Of a stretch of 46,302 nucleotides of DNA, positions 15,562 through 24,597 are shown in pieces. Source of the stretch: an uncultured Pseudomonadota bacterium. GTDB lineage: Bacteria; Pseudomonadota; Gammaproteobacteria; Steroidobacterales; Steroidobacteraceae. The notes under the pieces were generated by a model. That model did no database searches, was not told where the DNA came from, and saw nothing but the letters and a program-made list of their open reading frames with translations. Numbering within the stretch: position 1 is the first letter of the stretch; each line of letters begins with the position of its first letter. The translations under genes were made by a program, and so were the position numbers. Location of the stretch: contig CAIMCI010000147.1 of NCBI GenBank assembly GCA_903839465.1, positions 1 to 46,302 of the forward strand, read 5' to 3'.

Positions 15562-17340
15562 TTGAAAACCACGCTCGAAGGCCTGCTGCGCTCGGCGCTC
15601 GAATCGCTCCCCGATGATGTCCTGCCGGCAACGCTGCGCGACCTGCCGGTCGACATCGAGCGCACCCGCGACGCGAGCCACGGCGATTACGCCAGCAACG
15701 TGGCGATGCGCCACGCCAAGAGCGCACGCACCAACCCCCGCGCGCTCGCCGAGAAGATCATCGCCGCGCTGCCCGCGAACGGGATGATCGCCAGGGCCGA
15801 GATAGCGGGACCCGGTTTCATCAACTTTTACCTGGTCAACGGCGCGCTGCACGCGGAACTCGAGCGCGTGCTCGACCAGGGCCCGGCCTACGGGCGCAAC
15901 AATGCCGGTCGGGGCGAACGGGTGATGGTCGAATTCGTCTCGGCCAATCCCACGGGTCCGCTGCACGTCGGCCACGGCCGCCAGGCGGCGTTCGGCGCGA
16001 CGCTCTCGGCGCTGATGACGGCCAGCGGCTACGACGTCAGCCGCGAGTACTACGTCAACGACGCCGGCCGCCAGGTCGACATCCTGACGCTCTCGGTCTG
16101 GCTGCGCTACCTGGAGGAACACGGCAAGACGTTCGTCTTTCCGTCGAACGGCTACCGCGGCGAATACGTCAGGGACATCAGCCTGACGCTGTCGGCCGGC
16201 GCGGGCGCCTCGCTCGTCGTCGACCCGGCGGCGCTGTACGCCGGCATACCCGCCGACGAACCGGCCGGTGGCGACAAGGAAGCGCACGTCGACGCGCTGA
16301 TCGCGCGCATGCGCGAACTGATCGGCGAGGACGGCTACGCGCGCGTGCTCGAACTCGCCCTCGGCCAGATGACCGCCAGCATCCGCCAGGGCCTCGCCGA
16401 CTTCGGCGTCGAGTTCGAGAACTGGTTCTCCGAGCGCTCGCTCGCCACCAACGGCGCGATCGATCGCTGCCTCGCCCGCCTGACGGCACAGAACCGGCTG
16501 TACGAAAAGGACGGTGCGCTGTGGTTCCGCGCCACCGAGTTCGGTGACGAGAAGGATCGCGTCGTGGTCCGGGAGAACGGCGTCAAGACCTACTTCGCCT
16601 CGGACATCGCCTATCACCTCGACAAGCGCGAGCGCGGCTTCGAGCGACTGCTCGACGTGCTCGGTGCCGACCACCACGGCTACGTGGCACGGGTCCGCGC
16701 CGGCCTCGAGGCCATGGGCGAACCCGGCGGCAGCCTCGAGGTCTGCCTGATCCAGTTCGTGAACCTCTTCCGTGGCACCGAGAAGGTGCCGATGGGCAAG
16801 CGCGAAGGCCAGTTCGTTACGCTCGAGCAGTTGCGCCACGAAGTCGGCAACGACGCCTGCCGGTTCTTCTACCTGATGCGCAGCCACGACCAGCCGCTGG
16901 ACTTTGACCTCGAACTCGCCAAGTCCCGGTCGGCGGAAAACCCCGTCTACTACGTGCAGTACGCCTACGCGCGCGGCCAGAGCGTCTTCCGGCAGCTCAC
17001 CGATCGCGGCTATGCGTATGACGAAGCCGCCGGCAGGCGGTCCCTGTCGTGCCTCGACTCGGCGCACGAGCGCAGGCTGCTGTCGCAGCTGACGCGCTAC
17101 CCGGAAGTGATCGAGCTGGCGGCCACGAGCCGCGCGCCGCATGTACTGGTGACGTACCTGCGCGAACTGGCGACGGAATTCCACTCCGCATACAACGCCG
17201 GCAACGAGAGCGCCGAGGCGCGCTTCATCGTCGACAACGCCACGACGCGCAACGCCCGCCTCTGCCTCGTGCGCGGCGTGTGCCGCGTTCTCGAAAACGG
17301 CCTGACGATCCTCGGCGTAAGCGCTCCGGAGAGCATGTGA
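15562..17340 (+). CDS. argS: Arginyl-tRNA synthetase
   Basis: This class I enzyme charges tRNA-Arg. The N-terminal Add-1 domain is followed by the HIGH box as HVGHG at residues 135-139 (within ANPTGPLHVGHGRQAAFG), a YYVNDAGRQ stretch, the DVLGADHHGY loop, and a KMSK-equivalent written KVPMGKREG, which is the usual degenerate form in bacterial ArgRS. The C-terminal anticodon-binding domain is complete. At 592 residues it is slightly longer than E. coli's 577. The TTG start is forced: an in-frame TGA lies nine bases upstream, and TTG is the only start codon between it and the conserved region. The end overlaps the next gene's GTG. Confidence 0.96.
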   Translation: MKTTLEGLLRSALESLPDDVLPATLRDLPVDIERTRDASHGDYASNVAMRHAKSARTNPRALAEKIIAALPANGMIARAEIAGPGFINFYLVNGALHAELERVLDQGPAYGRNNAGRGERVMVEFVSANPTGPLHVGHGRQAAFGATLSALMTASGYDVSREYYVNDAGRQVDILTLSVWLRYLEEHGKTFVFPSNGYRGEYVRDISLTLSAGAGASLVVDPAALYAGIPADEPAGGDKEAHVDALIARMRELIGEDGYARVLELALGQMTASIRQGLADFGVEFENWFSERSLATNGAIDRCLARLTAQNRLYEKDGALWFRATEFGDEKDRVVVRENGVKTYFASDIAYHLDKRERGFERLLDVLGADHHGYVARVRAGLEAMGEPGGSLEVCLIQFVNLFRGTEKVPMGKREGQFVTLEQLRHEVGNDACRFFYLMRSHDQPLDFDLELAKSRSAENPVYYVQYAYARGQSVFRQLTDRGYAYDEAAGRRSLSCLDSAHERRLLSQLTRYPEVIELAATSRAPHVLVTYLRELATEFHSAYNAGNESAEARFIVDNATTRNARLCLVRGVCRVLENGLTILGVSAPESM

Positions 17341-17924
17341 GCGCACGGGGCATGCCCCGCGGCCACGCCTACCGGGAGCGCCGCGCCGCGCGGCGCCGCA
17401 CGTCGGACCCGGCGTTCTCCGGCTGGACGGGACTGGGTATCGGACTTGCCATCGGGCTCGCCGTCGCGGCCGCCGTCTGGAAGGTGAAATCACGGCCGGC
17501 CGCCGAACCGGTCGCCAAGGCGAAGAACGCCGCGCCGCTGTCAGCGCGCGAGGAAGCGGCGGCCGAAAAGGAACAGCCGAGCGGCAGCGACTTCACGTTC
17601 TACGAAAAGCTGAAGACCTACGAAGTGGTCATCCCGGAGCGGGAAAAGGACGTGCATCGCGACCTCAAGACCGCCCCCGAGACCCGCCCGGGCAGCTACA
17701 TCCTGCAGGCCGGCTCCTATCACAACTACGCCGATGCCGACCGGGTCAGGGCCCAGCTCGCGCTGGCGGGCGTGGAATCGAAGGTACAGAAGGTTTCGGT
17801 CGATACCGACACCTGGCATCGCGTGCGCATCGGGCCGATAACGAACCTCGACGAGCTCAACCGGCTGCGCGCGCGCCTGCGCGAGGCGGACGTCGAGGCG
17901 CTCGTCATCCGCATCGGCGACTGA
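17337..17924 (+). CDS. SPOR-domain cell-division-type protein (FtsN-like)
   Basis: This 195-residue protein has a short basic cytoplasmic N-terminus, a single hydrophobic helix near residues 30-50 (GLGIGLAIGLAVAAAVWKV), a charged linker, and a C-terminal SPOR domain (SYILQAGSYHNYADADRVRA to the end), which binds denuded septal peptidoglycan. Thus it is probably a bitopic division protein of the FtsN type. The priA-argS-SPOR order is well known in gammaproteobacteria. The GTG at 17337 overlaps the argS stop (GTGA); an ATG at 17352 is an alternative. It is shorter than E. coli FtsN (319 residues), so the periplasmic linker is reduced. hslVU, which often follows, is absent here. Confidence 0.88.
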   Translation: MSARGMPRGHAYRERRAARRRTSDPAFSGWTGLGIGLAIGLAVAAAVWKVKSRPAAEPVAKAKNAAPLSAREEAAAEKEQPSGSDFTFYEKLKTYEVVIPEREKDVHRDLKTAPETRPGSYILQAGSYHNYADADRVRAQLALAGVESKVQKVSVDTDTWHRVRIGPITNLDELNRLRARLREADVEALVIRIGD

Positions 17925-17961
17925 GCAGGGTGGCGCGCGGCCCGCCCCGGGCGTCGCCGCC

Positions 17962-19323
17962 CTAGTCGTCGCCGCCCTGCCGGAAGTCGATGCCCAGCGA
18001 ACGAAGCTTGCGGTAGAGGTGCGTGCGCTCCATGCCGACGCGCTTGGCGAGCGCCCCGACCTTGCCGTTGCACAGCTGCAGCTGCTGCTGCAGGTAGGCC
18101 CGCTCGAACGCTTCGCGGGCTTCCCGCAGCGGCAGCGCCAGCAGGTCCTGCTTGACCAGCGGCTCGTTCTGCGGCGCCCGGCTCGGCAGCTCGCGCTCGA
18201 TCTCCTCGAGGACGATTTCCTCGTCCCCGCCGAGCGCGAGCAGTCGGTGGACGAGATTGCGCAGTTCGCTGACGTTGCCGGGCCACGGATAGTGGCGCAG
18301 CCGGTTCTGCGCCGCGACGCCGAACCGGCGCAGCGGCAGGCGTTCCTCGTCGACCAGGCGGTCCACGTAGTGGCGCAGGAGTTCCGGAACATCTTCCGCG
18401 TACTCGCGCAGCGCCGGTACGCTCAGCGTTATCACGCCGAGGTGCGCAAGGAGATCGCGCCGGAACGGCTCGGCACCACCGGCGTCGAAGCCCGGCTGGG
18501 CGGACGCCATCAGGCGCACGCCGAGCGGCCGGTCCACCGAGCCGCCGACCGGCCGGTAACGGCCCGCCTGCAGGTCCGCGGCGAGGATACGCTGCACGGC
18601 CGGACTCAAGTCCTCGAGGCCGTTGATGAAAAGCGTACCGCCGTCGGCGTGCTGGTAGGCACCGGGCTCGACGACGCCGTCGCGCTCGATGCCGCGCAGG
18701 CGTTCGGCGGCCGTCTGTTCGTCCAGGCCGCTGGCATGGACCGCGACGAACTCGCGCGCGGCGCGCGGCCCGATGCTGTGCGCATACCGGGCCAGGGCCG
18801 CGCGCCCGGTACCGGCCTCGCCAACGAGCAGGAGCGACGCGTCGCGCGTCGCGATCTGCACCAGCTGGTCGCGCAGGTGCTGCATCAGCCGGCTCTTGCC
18901 GACAGGCACCAGCAGCGGCGGAACGAGGGCACGGGTGGCCTGGCGCGACTTGCGGCCCGACACCAGGGCGTTGTCGACGACCTTGAGCAGCTTGGCCAGC
19001 GACAGCGGCTTCTCGATGAAGTCGAATGCGCCGAGGCGTGTGGCCTCCACGGCGGTCTCGACCGTGCCATGGCCGGACATCATTACTACCGGGCACGGCA
19101 GCGGTCCCTGCGCCGACCATTCGCGCAGGAGCGTGATGCCGTCGGTATCCGGCATCCAGATGTCCAGCAGCACGAGATCCGGCCCGGCGCGCAGGCGGGC
19201 GGCGCGGGCGGCGGCGGCATCCCCGGCGACGTCGACTTCATAGCCTTCGTCCGAGAGCACTTCCCGCAGCGTTGCCCGGATGTCCGATTCGTCGTCTACG
19301 ACCAGTATTCGTGGTGCGCTCAT
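17962..19323 (-). CDS. ntrX: NtrX-type response regulator with degenerate sigma-54 ATPase domain
   Basis: This 453-residue regulator has an intact receiver domain (VVDDE, phospho-acceptor Asp54 in LLDIWMP, Thr/Ser-region MMSGHGT, Lys105 in EKP), an AAA+ region and a Fis-type helix-turn-helix at the C-terminus (about 400-447). The AAA+ core is altered: Walker A reads GEAGTGRA (168-175), with Arg at the Lys position, the GAFTGA loop that touches sigma-54 is missing (region 206-224), and the Walker B stretch is GGTLFINGLEDL, with Asn-Gly where Asp-Glu is expected. ATP hydrolysis and sigma-54 activation therefore look unlikely. NtrX lacking GAFTGA is known elsewhere (as I recall, in some alphaproteobacteria), where it acts with sigma-70. 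It shares ATGA with ntrY (19320-19323). Confidence 0.85.
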   Translation of the reverse strand: MSAPRILVVDDESDIRATLREVLSDEGYEVDVAGDAAAARAARLRAGPDLVLLDIWMPDTDGITLLREWSAQGPLPCPVVMMSGHGTVETAVEATRLGAFDFIEKPLSLAKLLKVVDNALVSGRKSRQATRALVPPLLVPVGKSRLMQHLRDQLVQIATRDASLLLVGEAGTGRAALARYAHSIGPRAAREFVAVHASGLDEQTAAERLRGIERDGVVEPGAYQHADGGTLFINGLEDLSPAVQRILAADLQAGRYRPVGGSVDRPLGVRLMASAQPGFDAGGAEPFRRDLLAHLGVITLSVPALREYAEDVPELLRHYVDRLVDEERLPLRRFGVAAQNRLRHYPWPGNVSELRNLVHRLLALGGDEEIVLEEIERELPSRAPQNEPLVKQDLLALPLREAREAFERAYLQQQLQLCNGKVGALAKRVGMERTHLYRKLRSLGIDFRQGGDD

Positions 19324-21629
19324 GCGCGCTCCTTGCGTTGCTCGGCCCTGCGATTATCCTTGTTTGCCGGCACGATGCGAGTGGCGGCGTCGATTGGCAG
19401 CGCCACGTGCACCCGGGCACCGCCTGAGACCAGGTTTTCCGCTTCGATGCGCCCGCCGTGCTCCTCGACGATCTTCTTGACGATCGCGAGCCCCAGCCCC
19501 GTGCCCTTGGGCTTGCTCGTCACGTAGGGATCGAAGATCCGGTCGACGATCCCCGGCTCGAAGCCCGGCCCGTTGTCGCTGACCGTGAGCCCGAACATCG
19601 GCTGGTCGGCCTGCGCTTCGGCGCGCGTCGAGACGGTGATCTCCGCCCCGACCGACCCCTCCAGCGCCTCGAAGGCGTTGGTCAGGAGGTTGTTGAGGAT
19701 CTGCCGGATCCGGCCTCGGTCCGCTTCGATCAGGCCGAGCGACGGATCGCCATCCAGGCGGATGTGTATCTGCGGGTCGTGGCCACGGTACAGCTCGACG
19801 ACCTCGCTGCACAGCTGGTTGGCGTCGAACCGGGTCAGTTGCACGGTCGGCGCGCGGGCGTATTCGCTGAAGGCGTTGACCATCTGCTTCATCGCCTCGA
19901 CCTGCTGGACGATGGTGTCGGTCGCGCGTTCGAGGATCTGCGCATCCTTCTCGTTCATCGCGCCGAGGAACTTGCGGCGCATGCGCTCGGCCGACAGCTG
20001 GATGGGGGTCAGCGGGTTCTTGATCTCGTGGGCGAGCCGCCGGGCAACCTCGCCCCAGGCCGCGTCGCGCTGCGCCTGCAGCAGGGCCGTGATGTCGTCG
20101 AAGACGATCACGAGGCCGCCGCGCTGGCCGGCCTCGCCCGGCAGCGCGGTGCAGGCAACGGTCAGTTCCCGTCGCCCCGCCTCGGTCTTCAGCTGCAGCT
20201 GCTCGCGCCACTCGACGTGCCCGGCCTCGAAATGCCGGCGGCAGGCCGCGAAGAACTGCTCGAGCACCGGGCTTGTGCCGCCGGCGTCGTCCAGCGGCTG
20301 GCCGACGTAGGCGTCGATCCGCTCGCCGAGAATGCTGCTCGCCGCCGGATTGGCGGTCCGCAGGCGCAGGTCCGGCTCCAGCGAGATGACGCCCGTCGAC
20401 AGGCGCGCGAGGATGACCGCGAGACTGGCCCGCTGGCGCTCGACTTCGGCTCGTGACTGGTCGGCGTCGCGCCTGGCCCGCGCCAGGCGCTTGGTCATGT
20501 CGTTGAACGAGCGGACGAGAAAACCCATCTCGTCGCGCGACGGCAGCTTGATGCGCGTGTCGTAGTTGCCCTTGGCGACGGCGCGGGTACCGGTGATCAG
20601 GTCCTGGACCGGCTGCACGAGGCGGGTCGCCCAGAAGAATGCGCCATACACGGCACCGAGCGCCGACAGCAGCAGCACGATGGTCAGCGTCAGCGTGAAC
20701 GCCGTCTTCAGGAGCGGCCGCTGGTAGACGCGCTGCCCGTAGCGCTCATAGGCGCGCTGGACGTTGTTGCCGAGGTCGGCGAGCTGCTCGGGCACGCCAT
20801 AGCTCGCGACGAGCACCCGACTGCCGGCACCGGACGACAGGCCGATGGACGCCGCCGTCAGCAGCACATAGCCACCGGCGCCTGCCGGATCGAGGCTCAC
20901 GTAGGGCTGGCCGCGGCGCGCCTGCAGCAGCGCTTCCTCGGCGGGCAGGGCAGGCAGGGCGCCGGAGCTGATGTCGATGCTGGAGGCGACGATCCGCCCG
21001 CCCTCGCCGAGCACCATGAACTGCGTGGCGCCGGACAGCCGTCGGTAGTGCTCGAGCTCGGTGACGAGTTCGCTGTCCCTGAGGCCGCGCAGTTCGTTGG
21101 CGACCGTGGTCGTGCGCCCGACCAGCTCGCGGGTCCGCAGGCTGAGCGCCGCGCGCGACAGGGACACCGCATCATCGAGGCCGTGCCGGACATCGACGTC
21201 GAACCAGCTGTCGATGCTGCGATTGATCGCATTCAGCGAGAACGAATAGACGAGCAGCACCGGCGCAAGGGCAAGGACGCTGAATACCAGGACGGCGCGC
21301 GCCTTCATCCGCGAGCCGGGTACGTTCGCCCGCCAGTCGCGCACCAGCTCGTGCAGCTTGCGGCCGATCATCGCCGTCAGCACGAGGACGCTGGCGATGT
21401 TGACGAGCAGGAGCCCCGTCTGCAGCTGGTCGAACAGGCGGGCGTCCTGGGCGGTGCTCGCCAGCAGCACCAGCGAGGCGAGGCTGGCCAGCGCCCCGAC
21501 GAGCGCCACCGTCGACATCAGCATGCGCCGGCCGCGGCCGGGCAACGGCACTTCCGCCGTGACGTCGAATTCCTCGGCGACGTCGTCAGGCACCGGCGGC
21601 GGCGCGGACTTCAGGTCCTCAGCGTCCAC
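19320..21629 (-). CDS. ntrY: NtrY-type membrane sensor histidine kinase
   Basis: This sensor is the partner of the NtrX-type regulator. It has three hydrophobic helices in the first 140 residues, a periplasmic sensor stretch of about 160 residues, a further helix, a HAMP linker (ATRLVQPVQDLITGTRAV), a PAS domain, then the phospho-accepting H-box RRLAHEIKNPLTPIQLSAE and a complete ATPase domain (ILNNLLTNAFEAL, DNGPGFEPG, GTGLGLAIVKKI). The start is uncertain: a GTG at 21629 gives about 769 residues, and a TTG at 21656 is possible. Either way it overlaps the end of the DUF4390 gene, implying coupling. Signal unknown; nitrogen or redox/envelope cues are suggested for relatives. Confidence 0.88.
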   Translation of the reverse strand: MDAEDLKSAPPPVPDDVAEEFDVTAEVPLPGRGRRMLMSTVALVGALASLASLVLLASTAQDARLFDQLQTGLLLVNIASVLVLTAMIGRKLHELVRDWRANVPGSRMKARAVLVFSVLALAPVLLVYSFSLNAINRSIDSWFDVDVRHGLDDAVSLSRAALSLRTRELVGRTTTVANELRGLRDSELVTELEHYRRLSGATQFMVLGEGGRIVASSIDISSGALPALPAEEALLQARRGQPYVSLDPAGAGGYVLLTAASIGLSSGAGSRVLVASYGVPEQLADLGNNVQRAYERYGQRVYQRPLLKTAFTLTLTIVLLLSALGAVYGAFFWATRLVQPVQDLITGTRAVAKGNYDTRIKLPSRDEMGFLVRSFNDMTKRLARARRDADQSRAEVERQRASLAVILARLSTGVISLEPDLRLRTANPAASSILGERIDAYVGQPLDDAGGTSPVLEQFFAACRRHFEAGHVEWREQLQLKTEAGRRELTVACTALPGEAGQRGGLVIVFDDITALLQAQRDAAWGEVARRLAHEIKNPLTPIQLSAERMRRKFLGAMNEKDAQILERATDTIVQQVEAMKQMVNAFSEYARAPTVQLTRFDANQLCSEVVELYRGHDPQIHIRLDGDPSLGLIEADRGRIRQILNNLLTNAFEALEGSVGAEITVSTRAEAQADQPMFGLTVSDNGPGFEPGIVDRIFDPYVTSKPKGTGLGLAIVKKIVEEHGGRIEAENLVSGGARVHVALPIDAATRIVPANKDNRRAEQRKERA

Positions 21630-22228
21630 GTGTACCAGTCCGAGGTGCGGTTCCAATCGGCCCAGAACATCAGGACGCGCAGCGCCTCCGGCAGACCCCC
21701 CTCGATCGTGGCCGACAGGCGCATCGACGCTTCGTAGCGCTGCTTCGTGTCTATCAGCGCCTCGTCAATGATCGGCAGACCCCGCACCTCGGCGAGCGCG
21801 GCCAGCGCGGAACCCAGCGTCGGGTACGAGGTCTGCTGGCCACTGTTCAGGTTGGTGACAATGTAATGCTCGGAAAGGGCGTGGAAGCGAACCTGCCAGC
21901 GCTGCACCAGGTGACCGACACCCTGGTCGGCCAGGTAACGGCGCTTGCGGTTCACGACCAGCTCCGCCTGCAGGGTCACCGGCACGCCGTTTCGGAGTGC
22001 CTGGGTGGCACTGCGCGCGAGCGCGAGATCGAGTACGGCGTTCAGGCGGAGCACGCCGTCGACGGGCTCGAGGTAGGCCGAGCGCACCTCGAAGCGACCG
22101 CCGTCCTCGATGGTCGGTTCCTGCGCCGTGCCGGAGCCGGCGGTCGCGAGCAGCACGACGAACAGCGGCCAGAACCGCACGGGTCGCCGCAGCATCTCGG
22201 CCAGTGAGCGCATCGCCAGATCGATCAT
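21611..22228 (-). CDS. DUF4390 exported protein
   Basis: This 205-residue protein has a basic N-terminus with a hydrophobic stretch (FWPLFVVLLATAGSGTAQ), probably a signal peptide, and a mature part rich in beta strands. The FEVRSAYLEPVDGVLRLNAVLDLAL start and the terminal MFWADWNRTSDWYTWTLR match DUF4390, a family that is nearly always encoded between rsmB and an ntrY-type kinase, as it is here. It may be a periplasmic partner of that kinase, but this is inference from gene order. Starts at 22228, 22213 or 22195 are all possible; I give the first ATG. Confidence 0.8.
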   Translation of the reverse strand: MIDLAMRSLAEMLRRPVRFWPLFVVLLATAGSGTAQEPTIEDGGRFEVRSAYLEPVDGVLRLNAVLDLALARSATQALRNGVPVTLQAELVVNRKRRYLADQGVGHLVQRWQVRFHALSEHYIVTNLNSGQQTSYPTLGSALAALAEVRGLPIIDEALIDTKQRYEASMRLSATIEGGLPEALRVLMFWADWNRTSDWYTWTLRT

Positions 22229-22261
22229 GCGAGCCCAGCGTTCCTGAACGCGCCGGCCTGC

Positions 22262-23644
22262 TTAAGCGTGGCGGCCGGAATCACCGGCAGCGCGCTTGTC
22301 GAGGCAGGCATAGAAAAAGCCATCGGCGTCGGCGCTTCCGGGCAGCAACGCGTAACCCGGTCCGGGTCCGCCCGCCGGCGGCAGACCGGGCAGGGAAAGC
22401 CTAACAGATTCGGTCGCATCCTCGGCCTCCGGGCGGGTCTGCAGGAAGCCACGGATCACGTCCGAATTCTCGGCGCGCAGCACGGAGCAGCTCACGTACA
22501 GCAGCCGGCCGCCGGGGGCGAGCAACGGCCACAGGGCGTCGAGCAGGCGGCGCTGGCGCCCGGCCAGCGTGCGGACGTCGGCCTCGCGGCGCAGCCACTT
22601 GATGTCCGGATGGCGGCGTATGACGCCGGTGCCCGAGCAGGGCACGTCGAGCAGGATCCTCGTGAACGCAACACCATCCCACCAGTCCTCCGGCCGCGAC
22701 GCATCCGCCACGAGCACCGAGGCGGCGAGCCCGAGACGCGCGAGGTTGTCGGTGATCCGCCCGGCCCTCGCCGCGTCCGATTCGACCGCCACCACAGCCG
22801 ACAGTTCCGGGCACGCCTCGAGCAGGTGTCCGGTCTTGCCACCGGGCGCGGCGCAGGCGTCGAGCACGCGATCGCCGGGCCGCGCGCCGAGGAAAGCGAC
22901 GGCCAGCTGCGCGGCGACGTCCTGGACCGAACACAGGCCGTCGTTGAAGGCGGCCAGACGCCTGACATCGACCGGCGTATCCAGTCGCAGGGCGTCGGCC
23001 GCGAAGGCCGACGGCCGGCTCGGGTGGCCGGCGGCGGCCAGCTGCGCGGCCAGTGCCTCGCGGCTGCCCGCGCGCCGATTGGCGCGCAGCCACAGCGGCG
23101 GCGCTTCGTTGTTGGCGGCCAGAAGCTTCAGCGTCTCGGCCTCGCCCCAGTCGGCCGCCAGCGCCGCGGCAAGCCACGGCGGATGGGCCAGTGCCAGCGC
23201 CCGGCTCTGGTCGGCGCACGCCAGCAGCGTCACCCGTTCGCGCTGGAAACGCCGCAGGATCGCGTTGACGAAACCCGCCGCCTTGGCGGCGCCGATCAGC
23301 CGTGCGGCATCGACGACGGTGCTGACCGCGGCGTGCGGCGGCAGACCGGCATGCTCGAGCTGGTAAAGGCCGAGCAGGACCAGGCCGCGCAGCTCCGGCG
23401 CCTGCTGGTCCCAGGGTCGCGCCAGCAGCGGCTCGACCGCCGCCTTCAGCCGCAGGCCGAAGCGCAGCGAACCGTAGACGAGTGCCTGCACCGCGCCGGG
23501 CGAGGCGGTGGCGAGGCGCCGCACGCGCTCGTCGGCGAGTGCGGCATCGATCGTCCGCCCGTCGCCGACGACGAGGCCGATCGCGAGTGCGGCCGCGCCG
23601 CGGACCGGTGCACCGTCGGCGGCAGGCGTATCGGGGCCGGTCAC
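22262..23644 (-). CDS. rsmB: 16S rRNA (cytosine-967 C5)-methyltransferase
   Basis: RsmB (Sun/Fmu) methylates C967 of 16S rRNA with S-adenosylmethionine. The N-terminal NusB-like RNA-binding domain (about residues 1-150, with ALADERVRRL and VNAILRRFQRERV) is followed by the methyltransferase core: the SAM-binding DACAAPGGKTGHLLE, the proline-cysteine motif DVPCSGTGVIRRHPDIKWLR, and the catalytic-Cys motif LLYVSCSVLRAENSDV. At 460 residues it is slightly longer than the E. coli enzyme (429). The start is a GTG at 23644 that overlaps the stop of fmt (GTGA). The order def-fmt-rsmB is a classic one. Confidence 0.95.
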   Translation of the reverse strand: MTGPDTPAADGAPVRGAAALAIGLVVGDGRTIDAALADERVRRLATASPGAVQALVYGSLRFGLRLKAAVEPLLARPWDQQAPELRGLVLLGLYQLEHAGLPPHAAVSTVVDAARLIGAAKAAGFVNAILRRFQRERVTLLACADQSRALALAHPPWLAAALAADWGEAETLKLLAANNEAPPLWLRANRRAGSREALAAQLAAAGHPSRPSAFAADALRLDTPVDVRRLAAFNDGLCSVQDVAAQLAVAFLGARPGDRVLDACAAPGGKTGHLLEACPELSAVVAVESDAARAGRITDNLARLGLAASVLVADASRPEDWWDGVAFTRILLDVPCSGTGVIRRHPDIKWLRREADVRTLAGRQRRLLDALWPLLAPGGRLLYVSCSVLRAENSDVIRGFLQTRPEAEDATESVRLSLPGLPPAGGPGPGYALLPGSADADGFFYACLDKRAAGDSGRHA

Positions 23645-24579
23645 GAGCCGAACACCGTGCCGACGCTGAGCGCGCCGCGCCCGGCATTCAGGTAGTCGCG
23701 CACGCCGACCGGCTTGCGTCCCGCCGCCTGCACCGAGGTCAGGCGCAGGACGCCTGCGCCGCAGGCCACGTCGATGCCGGCCGGGCCGCGGGCGACCACC
23801 GTACCCGGCGCGGCACCCGGCGCAGCGTCCAGGGCCTCGGCCGCCCGGATCCGCAGGATCTCGCCGGCGAGCACCGTGTCGGCCACGGGCCAGGGCTGGA
23901 AGGCGCGGATCCGGCGCGCGAGGAGCGTCGCCGGCGCGGACCAGTCGAGCCGCGCTTCGCTCTTGTCGACCTTGCGCGCATAGGTGACGCCCTCGGCGCG
24001 CTGCGCAACGGCCACCGCCGTGCCCGCCGCGACGGCCGGCAGTACCTCCAGCAGCAGCGCCGCGCCGAGCTCCGCCAGCCGGCCGGTGAGGGCGCCGGCG
24101 GTCTCGTCGGCGCCGATCGGCGTCTGGCGCGTCGCGTACACGGGACCGGTGTCCAGACCCGCCTCCATGCGCATGATCGCCACCCCCGTCTCGGCGTCGC
24201 CCGCCTCGATGGCCCTCTGCACGGGGGCAGCGCCACGCCAGCGCGGCAGCACGGACGCGTGGATGTTCAGGCAGCCGTAGCGGGGCACGGCCAGTATCGA
24301 CGGCGGCAGCAGGAGTCCGTAGGCGGCCACCACCAGGGCGTCCGGCCGGTAGGAGCCGAGCCGCGCGGCCTCGTCCTCGCCCCTGAGCGACGCCGGCTGC
24401 TCGACGGGCACACCGAGTTCGCCGGCCCGGACCTTCACCGGACTCGCGCGCAGCTCGCGGCCGCGGCCGGCTGCACGATCAGGCTGGCTGTAGACGACGG
24501 CGACGTCGTGCCCGGCAGCAGCCAGCGCCGACAGCGCCGGCACCGCGAACTCCGGCGTGCCGGCATAGGCAATACGCAC
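23641..24579 (-). CDS. fmt: Methionyl-tRNA formyltransferase
   Basis: Fmt formylates initiator Met-tRNA using 10-formyl-tetrahydrofolate. The 312-residue protein starts with RIAYAGTPEFAVPAL and carries the catalytic CLNIHASVLPRWRGAAPVQ with the Asn-x-His pair, the AIMRMEAGLDTGPV stretch with its Asp, and the C-terminal tRNA-binding domain (VRGRDYLNAG-like end). Length is normal (E. coli 315). It lies 18 bases downstream of def, its functional partner that removes the formyl group later, and overlaps rsmB by four bases. Confidence 0.97.
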   Translation of the reverse strand: MRIAYAGTPEFAVPALSALAAAGHDVAVVYSQPDRAAGRGRELRASPVKVRAGELGVPVEQPASLRGEDEAARLGSYRPDALVVAAYGLLLPPSILAVPRYGCLNIHASVLPRWRGAAPVQRAIEAGDAETGVAIMRMEAGLDTGPVYATRQTPIGADETAGALTGRLAELGAALLLEVLPAVAAGTAVAVAQRAEGVTYARKVDKSEARLDWSAPATLLARRIRAFQPWPVADTVLAGEILRIRAAEALDAAPGAAPGTVVARGPAGIDVACGAGVLRLTSVQAAGRKPVGVRDYLNAGRGALSVGTVFGS

Positions 24580-24597
24580 GTGCTTTGTGTCTCCGGC

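Noticed and set aside
12972-15665. A very long open frame on the minus strand opposite priA
   Set aside because: High GC content opens long antisense frames. The protein is low-complexity, rich in Arg/Gly/Ala/Val/His, and lacks domains, while priA on the other strand is unmistakable.
15499-17493. A long minus-strand open frame opposite argS
   Set aside because: Composition is that of an antisense shadow, and argS on the plus strand has all its motifs.
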